From Pulveribacter suum (lineage in GTDB: Bacteria > Pseudomonadota > Gammaproteobacteria > Burkholderiales > Burkholderiaceae_C), in the NCBI RefSeq assembly GCF_003013695.1, contig NZ_CP027792.1, forward strand, positions 124,001 to 188,000: a stretch of DNA of 64,000 bases, read 5' to 3'. The notes under the pieces were generated by a model that saw only the letters and a list, made by a program, of their open reading frames with translations, did no database searches and had not been told where the DNA came from. Within the stretch, counting starts at the first letter, position 1; the number at the start of each line of letters is the position of its first letter. A program made the position numbers and the translations under genes. Of this stretch, positions 12,732-22,263 are shown piece by piece.

Positions 12732-13024
12732 TGCGCCGCCTGCTGATCGCCCTGGTGCGCGGCTACCGGTTGCTGCTCAGCCCCTGGCTGGGCTCGGCCT
12801 GCCGCTTTGAGCCGACCTGCTCGGCCTACGCCCTGGGTGTGCTTGAGCGCCACGGCGCCGCCGCCGGCAGCTGGCTCACGCTGCGCCGCCTGGCCCGCTG
12901 CCACCCCTGGTGTGCGGGTGGCCATGACCCCGTGCCCCAGGAGCTGCCGCGCAGCCTGCGGCTGTTTTCGCGCCTGCTGCCCCCGCCGGCCCCTCCTTCC
13001 TCACCGTCCAACAAGACTTCATGA
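12728..13024 (+). CDS. yidD: Membrane protein insertion efficiency factor YidD
   Basis: Small membrane-peripheral protein that assists YidC-dependent insertion. The 98 residues contain the full signature: LLLSPWLGSACRFEPTCSAY and RRLARCHPWCAGGHDPVP, with an N-terminal amphipathic helix MRRLLIALVRGYRLL. It overlaps rnpA (ATGA) at its start and yidC (ATGA) at its end, so the three are translationally coupled. Confidence 0.97.
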   Translation: MMRRLLIALVRGYRLLLSPWLGSACRFEPTCSAYALGVLERHGAAAGSWLTLRRLARCHPWCAGGHDPVPQELPRSLRLFSRLLPPPAPPSSPSNKTS

Positions 13025-14718
13025 ACGACATCCGCCGCACCATCCTGTGGGTGATCTTTGGCTTTTCCATGGTGTTGCTGTGGGACAAGTGGCAGATCCA
13101 CAACGGCAACAAGGCCACCTTCTTCCCCACGCCTTCGGCGCAAACCGCGCCGGCACCGGCCGCCAGCAGCGCCGCCTCGCAACCGGCCGATGTGCCGGTG
13201 GCCAGCGCCAGCGTCAGCGGCGCAGCCGCCCAGCCCCCGGTGGGAGCCGGCGCTGCGCCGGCCGCCCCTGCGCCGCGCGAGCGCGTGACGGTCTCTACCG
13301 ACGTGCTGCGCCTGTCGTTTGACAGCGAAGGCGGCTCGCTGGTGCATGGCGAGCTGCTGCAGTACCCCGAAATGCAGGACAAGGCCCAGCCCTTCGTGCT
13401 GCTGGACGAGAGCGCCAGCCGCGTCTATGTGGCGCAGACCGGCCTGATCGGCGGCGCCTGGCCCACGCACAAGACGCCCATGGCCGTGGTGCCCGGCCCG
13501 CGCGCGCTGCAGGACGGCCAGGACACGCTGGAGGTGCGCTTCGAATCGCCCGACCTGGGCGGCGTGAAGCTGGTCAAGACCTGGACCGTCCAACGCGGCA
13601 GCTATGACATCGCCGTGCGCCACGAAGTGGTCAACAGCGGCGCCGTGCCGGTCTCGCCGCAGCTGTACCTGCAGCTGGTGCGCGATGGCAACAAGCCCGG
13701 CGGCGAGTCCTCGTTCTATTCCACCTTCACCGGCCCGGCGGTCTATACGGAAGCCAAGAAGTACCACAAGGTGGACTTCAAGGACATCGAGAACGGCAAG
13801 GCCGAGATCGACAAGACCACCACCAACGGCTACGTGGCCATGGTGCAGCACTACTTCGCCACCGCCTGGCTGCTGGAAGGCGGCCTGCAGCGCGAGCTGT
13901 TCGTGCGCAAGGTGGACACCAACCTGTACTCGGTGGGCATGATCACCCCGCTGGGCGAGATCGCCCCCGGCCAGGCGAAGGCGTTGGACGCGCAGCTGTA
14001 CGCCGGCCCGCAGATCGAAAAGCAGCTGGAGACCCTGGCCCCCGGCCTGGAGCTGGTCAAGGACTACGGCTGGCTGACCATCCTGGCCAAGCCGCTGTAC
14101 TGGCTGCTGGACCAGCTGCACAAGGTGCTGGGCAACTGGGGCTGGTCCATCGTGGCGCTGGTGGTGCTGCTGAAGATCGCCTTCTACTGGCTCAACGCCA
14201 AGGCCTACGGCAGCATGGCCAAGATGAAGGCCATCAACCCGCGCATCCAGGAGATGCGTGAGCGCCTCAAGGACAAGCCGCAGCAGATGCAGCAGGAGAT
14301 GATGCGCATCTACCGCGAGGAAAAGGTCAACCCCATGGGCGGCTGCCTGCCCATCGTGATCCAGATCCCGGTGTTCATCGCGCTGTACTGGGTGCTGCTG
14401 TCCAGCGTGGAGATGCGCAACGCGCCGTGGATCGGCTGGATCCGCGACCTGTCCTCGCCCGACCCGTTCTTCATCCTGCCGCTGCTCATGACGGCCAGCT
14501 CGCTGCTGCAGACGGCGCTGAACCCCGCGCCGCCGGACCCGATGCAGGCCAAGATGATGTGGTTCATGCCGCTGATCTTCAGCGTGATGTTCTTCTTCTT
14601 CCCGGCCGGCCTGGTGCTGTACTGGCTGACGAACAACCTGCTGTCGATTGCCCAGCAGTGGATCATCAACACCCGCATGGGCGTGCCGCCGCAGTTCAAC
14701 CTGCCCAAGTTCCGCTGA
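13021..14718 (+). CDS. yidC: Membrane protein insertase YidC
   Basis: Oxa1/YidC insertase of the inner membrane, working alone or with SecYEG. The 565 residues include TM1 (IRRTILWVIFGFSMVLLWD), a large periplasmic domain preceded by an Ala/Pro-rich linker (about 40-85), and five C-terminal helices starting about residue 355. The conserved arginine hydrophilic groove is expected in the first of these. INPRIQEMRERLKDKPQQMQ is the cytoplasmic C1 hairpin and NPMGGCLPIVIQIPVFIALY the next helix. It overlaps yidD by four bases and is followed by a strong terminator. Confidence 0.98.
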   Translation: MNDIRRTILWVIFGFSMVLLWDKWQIHNGNKATFFPTPSAQTAPAPAASSAASQPADVPVASASVSGAAAQPPVGAGAAPAAPAPRERVTVSTDVLRLSFDSEGGSLVHGELLQYPEMQDKAQPFVLLDESASRVYVAQTGLIGGAWPTHKTPMAVVPGPRALQDGQDTLEVRFESPDLGGVKLVKTWTVQRGSYDIAVRHEVVNSGAVPVSPQLYLQLVRDGNKPGGESSFYSTFTGPAVYTEAKKYHKVDFKDIENGKAEIDKTTTNGYVAMVQHYFATAWLLEGGLQRELFVRKVDTNLYSVGMITPLGEIAPGQAKALDAQLYAGPQIEKQLETLAPGLELVKDYGWLTILAKPLYWLLDQLHKVLGNWGWSIVALVVLLKIAFYWLNAKAYGSMAKMKAINPRIQEMRERLKDKPQQMQQEMMRIYREEKVNPMGGCLPIVIQIPVFIALYWVLLSSVEMRNAPWIGWIRDLSSPDPFFILPLLMTASSLLQTALNPAPPDPMQAKMMWFMPLIFSVMFFFFPAGLVLYWLTNNLLSIAQQWIINTRMGVPPQFNLPKFR

Positions 14719-14764
14719 TCCGCGCGGGCGGCCGGCAGCCACGCCGGCACAGCCCTGCCTGCCC

Positions 14765-14798
14765 GACCACGGCCGCCCTGCGCGGCCGTGGTCGTTTT
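14765..14798 (+). terminator. Rho-independent terminator after yidC
   Basis: A perfect 12-bp stem GACCACGGCCGC / GCGGCCGTGGTC with a 5-nt loop (CCTGC), followed by GTTTTGGTT, 46 bp after the yidC stop. It ends the rpmH-rnpA-yidD-yidC transcript, so the next gene should have its own promoter. Confidence 0.85.
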
Positions 14799-14841
14799 GG
14801 TTACGATGCGTCACCCATACCTATTCAAGGAGACAACGCCG

Positions 14842-16431
14842 ATGACGACGCACCGCACCACCTTCCGCCTGGGCCTGCTGGCCGCCGCGGCCCTGCTGGC
14901 CCTGGGCAGCGCCAACGCCGCCACGCTGCGCTGGGCCGGGGCCAACGACATCCTGACCGCCGACCCCCACGCCCAGAACCACCAGACCACGCACGCCTTC
15001 CTGCAGCAGGTGTACGAGAGCCTGGTGCGCTATGACGACAAATTCCAGGTCGAGCCGGCGCTGGCCACCCAGTGGGAGCAGGTCAGCCCCACGCAGGTGC
15101 GCTTCACGCTGCGGCGCGGCGTAAAGTTCCACGATGGCGCGCCCTTTACGGCCGATGACGTGGTGTTCTCGCTCACGCGCGCCATGACGCCGCCGTCCAA
15201 CATGATGAGCGCGGTGCAAAGCGTCAAGGAAGTCAAGAAGGTGGATGACCACACGGTGGACGTGATCCTCAAGGGCCCCAACCCGATCTTGCTGCGCGAG
15301 CTGACCGAGGCCCGCATCCTGAACAAGGCCTGGGCCGAAAAGCACAACTCGCTGAAGTCGCAGGACTACAGCGCCAAGGAAGAGAACTACGCCTCGCGCA
15401 ACGCCAACGGCACCGGCCCCTTCCAGCTGGTGGGCTGGCAGCCAGACGTGAAAGTGACGCTCAAGAAGAACGCCGACTGGTGGGACAAGCCCCGCGGCAA
15501 TATCGACGAAGTGGTGTTCACGCCCATCAAGTCGGCCGCCACGCGCACCGCGGCGCTGATCTCCGGCCAGGTGGACTTCGTGGTCGATCCGCCGCCGCAG
15601 GACTTGGCCCGCATGAAGGGCGACAGCAACCTCAAGCTGATCGAGGGCCCCGAGAACCGCACCATCTACCTGGGCCTGGACCAGTTCCGTGACGAGCTGC
15701 CGGGCGCCGGCACGCCGGGCAAGAACCCGCTCAAGGACAAGCGCGTGCGCCAGGCGCTGTACCAGGCGATCGACTCCGCCGGCCTGCACAAGAACACCAT
15801 GCGCGGCCTGTCGGTGCCCGCCGGCACCATGGTTGCGCCCATGGTCCACGGCTGGAGCAAGCCGCTGGACGAGCGCGCCGCCAAGTACGACGTGGAAGGC
15901 GCCAAGAAGCTGCTGGCCGACGCCGGCTATCCGCAGGGCTTTTCCATCAAGCTGGAATGCCCGAACGACCGCTACGTGAACGACGAGGCCATCTGCCAGG
16001 CCGTCACGGCCATGTGGACGCGCATCGGCGTCAAGACCACGCTGGCGGCCGCGCCCATGGCGCAGTTCGTCACCCGCGTGATGAACAACGACGTGAACGC
16101 CTACCTGTTCGGCTGGGGCGTGGCCACGTTCGACGCGCTGTACTCGCTGGACTCGCTCATGTCCACCAAGGAAAACAAGACCGCCGCCGGCGTCTATAAC
16201 GGCGGGCGCTTCTCCGACGCCAAGCTGGACGGCATGATCCAGCAGATCAAGACCGAGATGGACCAACCCAAGCGCGACGCGCTGCTGAACGATGCGCTCA
16301 AGCTGGTCAAGGACGAGTACTACTACATCCCGCTGCACCACCAGATCCGCCCCTGGGCCATGCGCAAGGGCATGGACACGGTGCACCGCGCGGACGACCG
16401 CCCGATGCCCATCTGGACGACCATCAAGTAA
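14842..16431 (+). CDS. Peptide/nickel-type ABC transporter substrate-binding protein (SBP family 5)
   Basis: Periplasmic solute receptor of the DppA/OppA/NikA family, 529 residues. A Sec signal peptide ([26 protein letters not shown], written here as positions 1-26) ends at ANA. The mature part has the family features PALATQWEQVSPTQVRFTLR and RRGVKFHDGAPFTADDVVFS. The ATG at 14842 has AAGGAG 9 bases upstream. No permease or ATPase gene is adjacent, so it is an orphan receptor. It stands between yidC and mnmE, usually near neighbours, with terminators on both sides, suggesting an insertion as an independent unit. The ligand, probably a di- or oligopeptide, is inferred only from the family. Confidence 0.88.
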   Translation: MTTHRTTFRLGLLAAAALLALGSANAATLRWAGANDILTADPHAQNHQTTHAFLQQVYESLVRYDDKFQVEPALATQWEQVSPTQVRFTLRRGVKFHDGAPFTADDVVFSLTRAMTPPSNMMSAVQSVKEVKKVDDHTVDVILKGPNPILLRELTEARILNKAWAEKHNSLKSQDYSAKEENYASRNANGTGPFQLVGWQPDVKVTLKKNADWWDKPRGNIDEVVFTPIKSAATRTAALISGQVDFVVDPPPQDLARMKGDSNLKLIEGPENRTIYLGLDQFRDELPGAGTPGKNPLKDKRVRQALYQAIDSAGLHKNTMRGLSVPAGTMVAPMVHGWSKPLDERAAKYDVEGAKKLLADAGYPQGFSIKLECPNDRYVNDEAICQAVTAMWTRIGVKTTLAAAPMAQFVTRVMNNDVNAYLFGWGVATFDALYSLDSLMSTKENKTAAGVYNGGRFSDAKLDGMIQQIKTEMDQPKRDALLNDALKLVKDEYYYIPLHHQIRPWAMRKGMDTVHRADDRPMPIWTTIK

Positions 16432-16462
16432 GCCGGCCTGAGAGCCAAGCGCAACGCACTCG

Positions 16463-16507
16463 CCCGCGCCCGCCGCTGCCCGCGGCGGCGCGGGTTTTTT
16501 CGTTTTC
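16463..16507 (+). terminator. Rho-independent terminator after the peptide-binding protein
   Basis: The stem is CCCGCGCCCGCCGC / GCGGCGGCGCGGG (one bulged C) with a short TGCCC loop, followed by TTTTTTCGTTTTCG, about 30 bp after the stop codon. Confidence 0.85.
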
Positions 16508-16570
16508 GCGGGCAGCCGGCGCCCGCGCCGCAGGGCCCACAATCGCCGCAGCCGCCGCCCGGATGCGCGC

Positions 16571-16674
16571 TAGCAAAACAGGAGCTGCTGGCGCTTCATC
16601 CACGGGCACTTGAGATAGCTTTCATAGCAAAACCCTCGCCAGACAAGCGCTGGCAGCTTCTGTTTTAATAGCAC
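16571..16674. repeat. Dispersed repeat family A, copies 3a and 3b, head to head
   Basis: GGAGCTGCTGGCGCTT near 16582 and the opposite-orientation GACAAGCGCTGGCAGCTTCT near 16645 are two half-elements, both flanked by ATAGC. They fill the space immediately upstream of mnmE, so the mnmE start codon sits 2 bp after the repeat. Confidence 0.75.
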
Positions 16675-16675
16675 C

Positions 16676-18079
16676 ATGCTTGCCCGCCACCACGACCCGA
16701 TCGCCGCCATTGCCACCGCCCCCGGGCGCGGCGCCGTGGGCATCGTGCGCGTGTCCGGCCGCGCGCTGCAGCCGTTTGCGCAGGCGCTGCTGGGGCGTGC
16801 GCTGCAGCCGCGCCACGCCCACTACCTGCCCTTTGCCGGCGACGACGGCCAGCCCATCGACCACGGCTTGGCGCTGTACTTCCCCGCCCCGCACAGCTAC
16901 ACCGGCGAGGACGTGCTGGAGCTGCAGGCCCACGGCGGCCCGGTGGTGCTGCAGCTGCTGCTCTCGCGCTGCCTGCAGGTGGCGGCCGCCGGCGCGCTGG
17001 CCGGCCTGCGCCTGGCCGAGCCGGGCGAATTCACCCAGCGCGCCTTTCTCAACGACAAGCTGGATCTGGCCCAGGCCGAGGCCGTGGCCGACCTGATCGA
17101 CGCCAGCACCGAAGCCGCCGCACGCGGCGCCAGCCGCTCGCTGGCCGGCGCCTTCTCCGCCGAGATCCACGCCCTGCTGGACGCCCTGGTGCACCTGCGC
17201 ATGCTGGTGGAGGCCACGCTGGACTTCCCCGAGGAAGAGATCGACTTCCTGCGCAAGGCCGACGCCGCCGGCCAGCTGGCCCGGCTGCAGCAGCTGCTGG
17301 CCGGCGTGCTGCAGCGCGCCACCCAGGGCGCGCTGCTGCGCGAGGGCATCAAGGTGGTGATTGCCGGCCAGCCCAATGCCGGCAAAAGCTCGCTGCTCAA
17401 CGCCCTGGCCGGGGCCGAGCTGGCCATCGTCACGCCGATCGCCGGCACCACGCGCGACAAGGTGCAGCAGACCATCCAGATCGAAGGCGTGCCGCTGCAC
17501 GTCATCGACACCGCCGGCCTGCGCGAGGCCGGCGACGAGGTCGAGCGCATCGGCATCGAGCGCGCCTGGGACGAAATCGCCGGCGCCGACGCCGTGCTCT
17601 TCCTGCACGACCTCACGCGCCAGCACGAGAGCGACTACGCCAGCGCCGACCGGGCCATCGCCGCCACCCTGCAGGGCACCCTGCCCGCCGGCGTGCCCGT
17701 CATCGATGTGTGGAACAAAAGCGACGCCGCGCCCACGCCCCCGCCAGCGGCCGCGCCCGGCCACGCCAGCATTCGGCTGTCCGCGCTCACGGGCGACGGC
17801 CTGGACGACCTGCGCCGCACGCTGCTGCAAGTCGCCGGCTGGCAGGCCGCGCCCGAGGGGGTGTACCTGGCCCGCGCCCGCCACCTGCAGGCCCTGCACG
17901 CCGTGGACGCGCACCTGATGGAGGCTGCCGCCCAGCTGCACGGCAGCCGCCAGCCCGCGCTCGACCTGCTGGCCGAAGAGCTGCGCCTGGCGCAGAACGC
18001 CCTCAATGGCATCACCGGTGAATTCGGCGCCGACGACCTGCTGGGCGTGATCTTTTCGCGCTTTTGCATCGGCAAATAA
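16676..18079 (+). CDS. mnmE: tRNA uridine-5-carboxymethylaminomethyl modification GTPase MnmE
   Basis: With MnmG, modifies U34 of several tRNAs to (c)mnm5U. The 467 residues hold the N-terminal formyl-THF-binding domain ([35 protein letters not shown]), a helical domain, and an inserted G domain. The G domain has GQPNAGKSS near residue 230, the GTT(R) switch segment AGTTRDKV and DTAGLR. It ends with the catalytic tail FSRFCIGK (CxGK). Length and motifs are canonical. The promoter must lie within or just before the family A repeat pair upstream. Confidence 0.98.
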   Translation: MLARHHDPIAAIATAPGRGAVGIVRVSGRALQPFAQALLGRALQPRHAHYLPFAGDDGQPIDHGLALYFPAPHSYTGEDVLELQAHGGPVVLQLLLSRCLQVAAAGALAGLRLAEPGEFTQRAFLNDKLDLAQAEAVADLIDASTEAAARGASRSLAGAFSAEIHALLDALVHLRMLVEATLDFPEEEIDFLRKADAAGQLARLQQLLAGVLQRATQGALLREGIKVVIAGQPNAGKSSLLNALAGAELAIVTPIAGTTRDKVQQTIQIEGVPLHVIDTAGLREAGDEVERIGIERAWDEIAGADAVLFLHDLTRQHESDYASADRAIAATLQGTLPAGVPVIDVWNKSDAAPTPPPAAAPGHASIRLSALTGDGLDDLRRTLLQVAGWQAAPEGVYLARARHLQALHAVDAHLMEAAAQLHGSRQPALDLLAEELRLAQNALNGITGEFGADDLLGVIFSRFCIGK

Positions 18080-18155
18080 CCCAATCGGGAGCGACTGTAA
18101 ATATGTGCAATTCCAACTTGTGTGCCGCGGCCCGCCGCGCTACCTTTTCTGCGCG

Positions 18156-18653
18156 ATGAATGCCCTGCCCACAGCCACCCACACGCCGAAGGCCGACCTG
18201 CGCGGCCTGATCGACGCCATCACCCACGCGGCCGCCGAGGACAGCATGAACAACCTGCTGACCACCGAGCAGTGGGACCTGCTGGCCGCCTACCTGCTGC
18301 CCGTGCATCTGGCCGCAGGGCAGGTGCTGTTCTCGCAGGGCTCCAACGACCGCACCCTCTACCTGGTGGAAAGCGGCTCGCTCAGCGTGCACTTTGAAGA
18401 CGACAAGCAGCGCCTGCGCCTGGCCATCGTGGGCCCGGGCTCGCTGGTCGGCGAAGGCGCGTTCTTCTCGCACCGCCCGCGCAGCGCCACCGTGCAGGCC
18501 GGGGCAGCCTCCAAGCTGTGGAGCCTGCCCGCCCTGCGCCACGCCGAGCTGGGCAACCGCCAGCCCGCCGTGGCCCTGCAGCTGGCCATGGCCGCGGGCG
18601 CCGTGTTGGCCAAGCGGCTGGGCAGCCGCCGCCGGCGCATCGCCTCCACCTGA
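18156..18653 (+). CDS. Cyclic nucleotide-binding domain protein, no effector domain
   Basis: 165 residues, most of which form one Crp/cNMP-binding beta barrel. LPVHLAAGQVLFSQGSNDRT, LYLVESGSLSVHFEDD and GSLVGEGAFFSHRPRSATVQ are the classical strands and the phosphate-binding cassette (GEGAFF..RPRSATV). There is no helix-turn-helix or kinase after it; the C-terminus is a short basic tail. It may be a stand-alone sensor acting on a partner. An in-frame ATG at 18105 exists, but 18156 places the domain normally. Ligand and partner are unknown. Confidence 0.75.
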   Translation: MNALPTATHTPKADLRGLIDAITHAAAEDSMNNLLTTEQWDLLAAYLLPVHLAAGQVLFSQGSNDRTLYLVESGSLSVHFEDDKQRLRLAIVGPGSLVGEGAFFSHRPRSATVQAGAASKLWSLPALRHAELGNRQPAVALQLAMAAGAVLAKRLGSRRRRIAST

Positions 18654-18741
18654 AGCGGGCCTGAGCGCTTCGCTGACATCCGCGCTGGGCCCCGGCGCTA
18701 CACTGGTCCACTCCACCGCCCCGTTGTTTCCAAGGCAAGGC

Positions 18742-19605
18742 ATGTCGTTGTTCAGCTGGCTGTTTCCCAAGCCCAAACCAGCGGCTGCGCGAGCGCAGCC
18801 GGCCCCATCGGCCCACGCCCCGCTGGCCGCTGGCGGCCCCCGCCCTGAAGGCCGCGCGCACCCTGGCGCGCCTCAGGCGGGCAGCGCTCCAGAGGCCGGC
18901 GGCGCGCGCAAGAACGAGCGCATGGAACGGCGCGAGCAGCTGTACGCCGTGGTGCGCGACGTGATGGTGCGCGCCGGCGTGCTCTCGGCCGGCTACAAGT
19001 TCAAGGTGCTGTCGCTGGACCAGCGCGGTGCGCAATTCCTGGTCATGGTGGATCTGGCGCCTGAATACAGCCTGGAGCCGCTGCGCAGCAACGAGATCGA
19101 GGCACTCATCGTGCAGACCGCCCGGGCACGCTGCGACATCCTGATCACCTCCGTGTACTGGCGCATCAACCAGCAGCTGGGCTCACGCCCCAGCCCGGTG
19201 CCGCGGCCCACGCCGGGCGTTGCCACGGTGCCGGCGCCCGAGGTGTCCTCTCCGGTGCTCGGCGCCCAGGCGCAGATGCCGGCACGCCCGGCGGCCGTGC
19301 GCCCGCCCTGGGCCGGCGCGGCCTCGCGCCCGGCGCCGCTGGTGCCGCCCCAGCCAGGGCAGCGCCCCGTCCCGCCGCCGCAATTTGACCCCATCGAGCC
19401 CGACGAGGTCGCGGCTTTCAAGCAGGCCCTGGCCAGTGCCGCCGCAGCCCGCCCGACGCCTCTGGCGCCGCCCGAGCCGGGCATCACCACGCGCAGCGGC
19501 CCGCTGCTGCCGCCCTCGCCCGGCTTCGAGGACACGCTGCTGCCCGGCCAGGACAGCCGCAGCAGCGGTGACCTGAGCACCACCCAGTACGGCGACCTGG
19601 ATTAA
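18742..19605 (+). CDS. Conserved hypothetical protein, proline-rich, with one compact central domain
   Basis: 287 residues, not recognised as a named family. The start MSLFSWLFPKPKPAAARAQP is followed by low-complexity Ala/Pro sequence to about residue 52. A well-ordered block (about 56-145, MERREQLYAVVRDVMVRAG to VYWRINQQLGS) has alternating hydrophobics typical of an alpha/beta fold. The rest is Pro/Ala-rich and ends SSGDLSTTQYGDLD. There is no signal peptide or membrane segment. CAAGGCAAGG precedes the ATG. It lies 88 bp after the cyclic-nucleotide-binding gene on the same strand and may be co-transcribed. No function is proposed. Confidence 0.7.
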   Translation: MSLFSWLFPKPKPAAARAQPAPSAHAPLAAGGPRPEGRAHPGAPQAGSAPEAGGARKNERMERREQLYAVVRDVMVRAGVLSAGYKFKVLSLDQRGAQFLVMVDLAPEYSLEPLRSNEIEALIVQTARARCDILITSVYWRINQQLGSRPSPVPRPTPGVATVPAPEVSSPVLGAQAQMPARPAAVRPPWAGAASRPAPLVPPQPGQRPVPPPQFDPIEPDEVAAFKQALASAAAARPTPLAPPEPGITTRSGPLLPPSPGFEDTLLPGQDSRSSGDLSTTQYGDLD

Positions 19606-19626
19606 GCCAAAGCAAACGCGCGGGCC

Positions 19627-20181
19627 TCAGCGCCCGGCGAAGTCCACCAGGGTGTACAGCGGCAGACCGGCGCCGCGCAGGCGCTGCGAGCCGCCCAGCT
19701 CGGGAAGATCCACGATGGCGGCGCCTTCCATGACCTGGGCGCCCAGCTTTTCCAGCAGCTTCTTGCCAGCCATCATGGTGCCGCCGGTGGCGATCAGGTC
19801 GTCCACCAGCAGCACGCGGTCGCCTGCGCGCACGGCGTCGGCGTGCAGCTCCACGGTGGCGCTGCCGTACTCCAGCTCATAGGTTTCTTCCACCGTGGTG
19901 AAGGGCAGCTTGCCCTTCTTGCGGATGGGCACGAAGCCCACGTTCAGCTCATAGGCCACCACGGCGCCCAGGATGAAGCCGCGCGCGTCCAGGCCGGCCA
20001 CCACGCTCGGGCGCAGGGCGCCGTCCATGTAGCGGTGCACGAAGGCATCGATCATCACGCGAAAAACCTTGGGGTTTTGCAGCAGCGGCGTGATGTCGCG
20101 AAACTGCACGCCCGGTGCCGGCCAGTCGGGGACGGTGCGGATGTGCTGGCGCAGGTAGTCGTTGACGCTCAGGTCGTGCAT
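19627..20181 (-). CDS. apt: Adenine phosphoribosyltransferase
   Basis: Salvages adenine to AMP with PRPP. The 184 residues include the PRPP-binding motif [20 protein letters not shown] (about 125-144), the APT N-terminal [20 protein letters not shown] and [11 protein letters not shown]. Length is normal. It converges with the unknown protein at 18742-19605, with 21 bp between the two stops. Upstream on the same strand is the antiporter gene, 52 bp away, so the two may share a transcript. Confidence 0.97.
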   Translation of the reverse strand: MHDLSVNDYLRQHIRTVPDWPAPGVQFRDITPLLQNPKVFRVMIDAFVHRYMDGALRPSVVAGLDARGFILGAVVAYELNVGFVPIRKKGKLPFTTVEETYELEYGSATVELHADAVRAGDRVLLVDDLIATGGTMMAGKKLLEKLGAQVMEGAAIVDLPELGGSQRLRGAGLPLYTLVDFAGR

Positions 20182-20233
20182 GGCAGGCGGGCAGGCAAAA
20201 AAAGACAGCCGGCAAGTGTAGGGCCTGGCTGGC

Positions 20234-22216
20234 TCAGCCCCGCAGCAGCCGCTCCTCGGCCAGGGCCAGCGCCGTGGGGTGGCCCGACAGCACCAGCGTG
20301 TCGCCCGCGGCCAGCGGCCTGCCGGCCTGCCCCGCCGGGTGCCCGCTGGCGCTGCGCACGTTCACCAGGCGCACGCCGATGGCGTGCAGCGGCAGCTCCT
20401 GCGGCGCCTGGCCCAGCGCGGCAGCATCGGCCTCCAGGGTGACGGTGGCCAGGCGCTCCTGATCGCGCTCGGCCACGGTGTCGTCGTCGGCCCCGTGGAA
20501 GTAGCCGCGCAGCAGGCCGTAGCGGGCATCGCGCTGGTCGCGCACCACGCGCAGCACGCGGCGCATCGGCACGCCCAGCAAGGCCAGTGCGTGGCTGGCC
20601 AGCATCAGCGAACCCTCGATGGCCTCGGGCACGACGGCCGTGGCGCCCGCGGCCTGCAGCTGGTCCAGGTGGGTGTCGTCCTGCGTGCGCACCACCACCG
20701 GCACGTGCGGGGCGTGGGTGCGGGCGCTGGCCATCACCTTCAGCGCCGCCGGGGTGTCCAGGTAGGTCACCACCACGGCGGCGGCGCGCGCCAGGCCGGC
20801 CGCCATCAGTGCCTGCAGCCGCGTGGCGTCGCCAAACACCACCGAGTTGCCGGCCGCCGCGGCCTGGCGCACGCGGTCGGGGTCCAAGTCCAGCGCCATG
20901 TAGGCGATGCCCTCGCCCTCCAGCATGCGCGCCAGGTTCTGGCCGCAGCGGCCGTAGCCGCAGATCAGCACGTGGCCGCTGGTGTTGATGGCCTGGCGGG
21001 CGATGCTGGTGACCTGCAGCGACTGGTGCATCCAGTCGCTGGCCGCCAGCTTCATGACGATGCGGTTGCTGTGCATGACCAGAAACGGCGTGGCCAGCAT
21101 GGACAGCACCATGGAGGCCAGCACCGGGTTCATCAGCGAAGGCTCGATCAGTGCGTGGGTCTGCATCAGGCTCAGCAGCACGAAGCCGAACTCGCCGGCC
21201 TGCGCCACGAACAGGGCGGTGCGCAGCGACACGCCGGCCGCGGCGCCCTGCGCGCGTGCCAGCGCCACGATGATGGCCGTCTTGGCCAGCAGCGGCGCCA
21301 GCAGCAGGGCCAGTACCAGGGCCCAGCGCTCGATCAGGATGTGCCAGTCCAGCATCATCCCCACGGTGATGAAAAACAGCCCCAGCAGCACGTCGTGGAA
21401 AGGACGGATGTCCGTGCCCACCTGGTGGCGGTACTCGGTCTCGGACACCAGCACGCCGGCGATGAACGCGCCCAGCGCCAGCGACAACCCGGCCAGCTCG
21501 GTCAGCCAGGCCAGCCCCAGCGTGACCAGCAGCAGGTTGAGCATGAACAGCTCGTCGCTCTTCCTGCGAGCCACCAGCGTCAGCCACCAGCGCATGACGC
21601 GCTGGCCGCCTACCAGCAGCACGCCCACCAGCAGCACCGCCTTCAGCAGCGCCAGGCCCAGCGCCAGCAGCAGCCGGTCGGGCGAGGAGCCCAGGGCCGG
21701 GATCAGCACCAGCAGCGGCACCACCGCCAGGTCCTGAAACAGCAAAATGCCCAGCACGCGCCGGCCATGCTCGCTTTCCAGCTCGCCGCGCTCGGCCAGC
21801 AGCTTGACCACGATGGCCGTGCTGCTCATGGCCAGCGTGCCGCCCAGCGCCAGCGCCGACTGCCAGCCCATCTGCCACACGCCGCCGGCCAGCTGCGACA
21901 GCAGCAGCAACGCCGCGGTGAATACCGCTGCGGACACCACCACCTGCAGCAGCCCCAGCCCGAACACATGCCGGCGCATGGCGCGCAGCTTGGGCAGGTT
22001 GAACTCCAGCCCGATGGTGAACATCAGGAACACCACGCCGAATTCGCCCAGGTGGCGCACCCCTTCGGAATTGCGGGTCAGGGCGAGCGCGTGCGGGCCG
22101 ATCAGGATGCCCGCGGCCAGGTAGCCCATCATGGGCGGCAGGCGCAGGCTGCGGCAGGCCACCACGCCCAGCACGGCGGCCAGCAGGTACAGCAAGGTCA
22201 GCGCAAGAGAGGACAT
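20234..22216 (-). CDS. CPA2-family cation:proton antiporter with RCK domain (KefB/KefC-like)
   Basis: Inner-membrane K+(or Na+)/H+ antiporter, 660 residues. The first 380 or so form the Na_H_exchanger fold with about twelve helices, including [19 protein letters not shown] and [19 protein letters not shown] TrkA-N/RCK domain follows ([18 protein letters not shown], a Rossmann GxGxxG with an acidic strand end at ALDLDPDR), and then a TrkA-C-like end. E. coli KefB/C (about 600-620) are glutathione-gated; the gating residues are not obvious here, so I do not assign kefB or kefC. It diverges from kdsD across 47 bp. Confidence 0.88.
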   Translation of the reverse strand: MSSLALTLLYLLAAVLGVVACRSLRLPPMMGYLAAGILIGPHALALTRNSEGVRHLGEFGVVFLMFTIGLEFNLPKLRAMRRHVFGLGLLQVVVSAAVFTAALLLLSQLAGGVWQMGWQSALALGGTLAMSSTAIVVKLLAERGELESEHGRRVLGILLFQDLAVVPLLVLIPALGSSPDRLLLALGLALLKAVLLVGVLLVGGQRVMRWWLTLVARRKSDELFMLNLLLVTLGLAWLTELAGLSLALGAFIAGVLVSETEYRHQVGTDIRPFHDVLLGLFFITVGMMLDWHILIERWALVLALLLAPLLAKTAIIVALARAQGAAAGVSLRTALFVAQAGEFGFVLLSLMQTHALIEPSLMNPVLASMVLSMLATPFLVMHSNRIVMKLAASDWMHQSLQVTSIARQAINTSGHVLICGYGRCGQNLARMLEGEGIAYMALDLDPDRVRQAAAAGNSVVFGDATRLQALMAAGLARAAAVVVTYLDTPAALKVMASARTHAPHVPVVVRTQDDTHLDQLQAAGATAVVPEAIEGSLMLASHALALLGVPMRRVLRVVRDQRDARYGLLRGYFHGADDDTVAERDQERLATVTLEADAAALGQAPQELPLHAIGVRLVNVRSASGHPAGQAGRPLAAGDTLVLSGHPTALALAEERLLRG

Positions 22217-22263
22217 AGGCGATCGTAGTGCGGACGCCCATGGCCCGCCGATAGAATTTCACC

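Noticed and set aside
12826..14814. Long minus-strand frame opposite yidD-yidC
   Set aside because: No conserved motif; YidD and YidC are full-length with overlapping starts.
20279..22228. Long plus-strand frame opposite the antiporter gene
   Set aside because: Gln/His-rich antisense translation; the membrane protein on the minus strand is clearly real.
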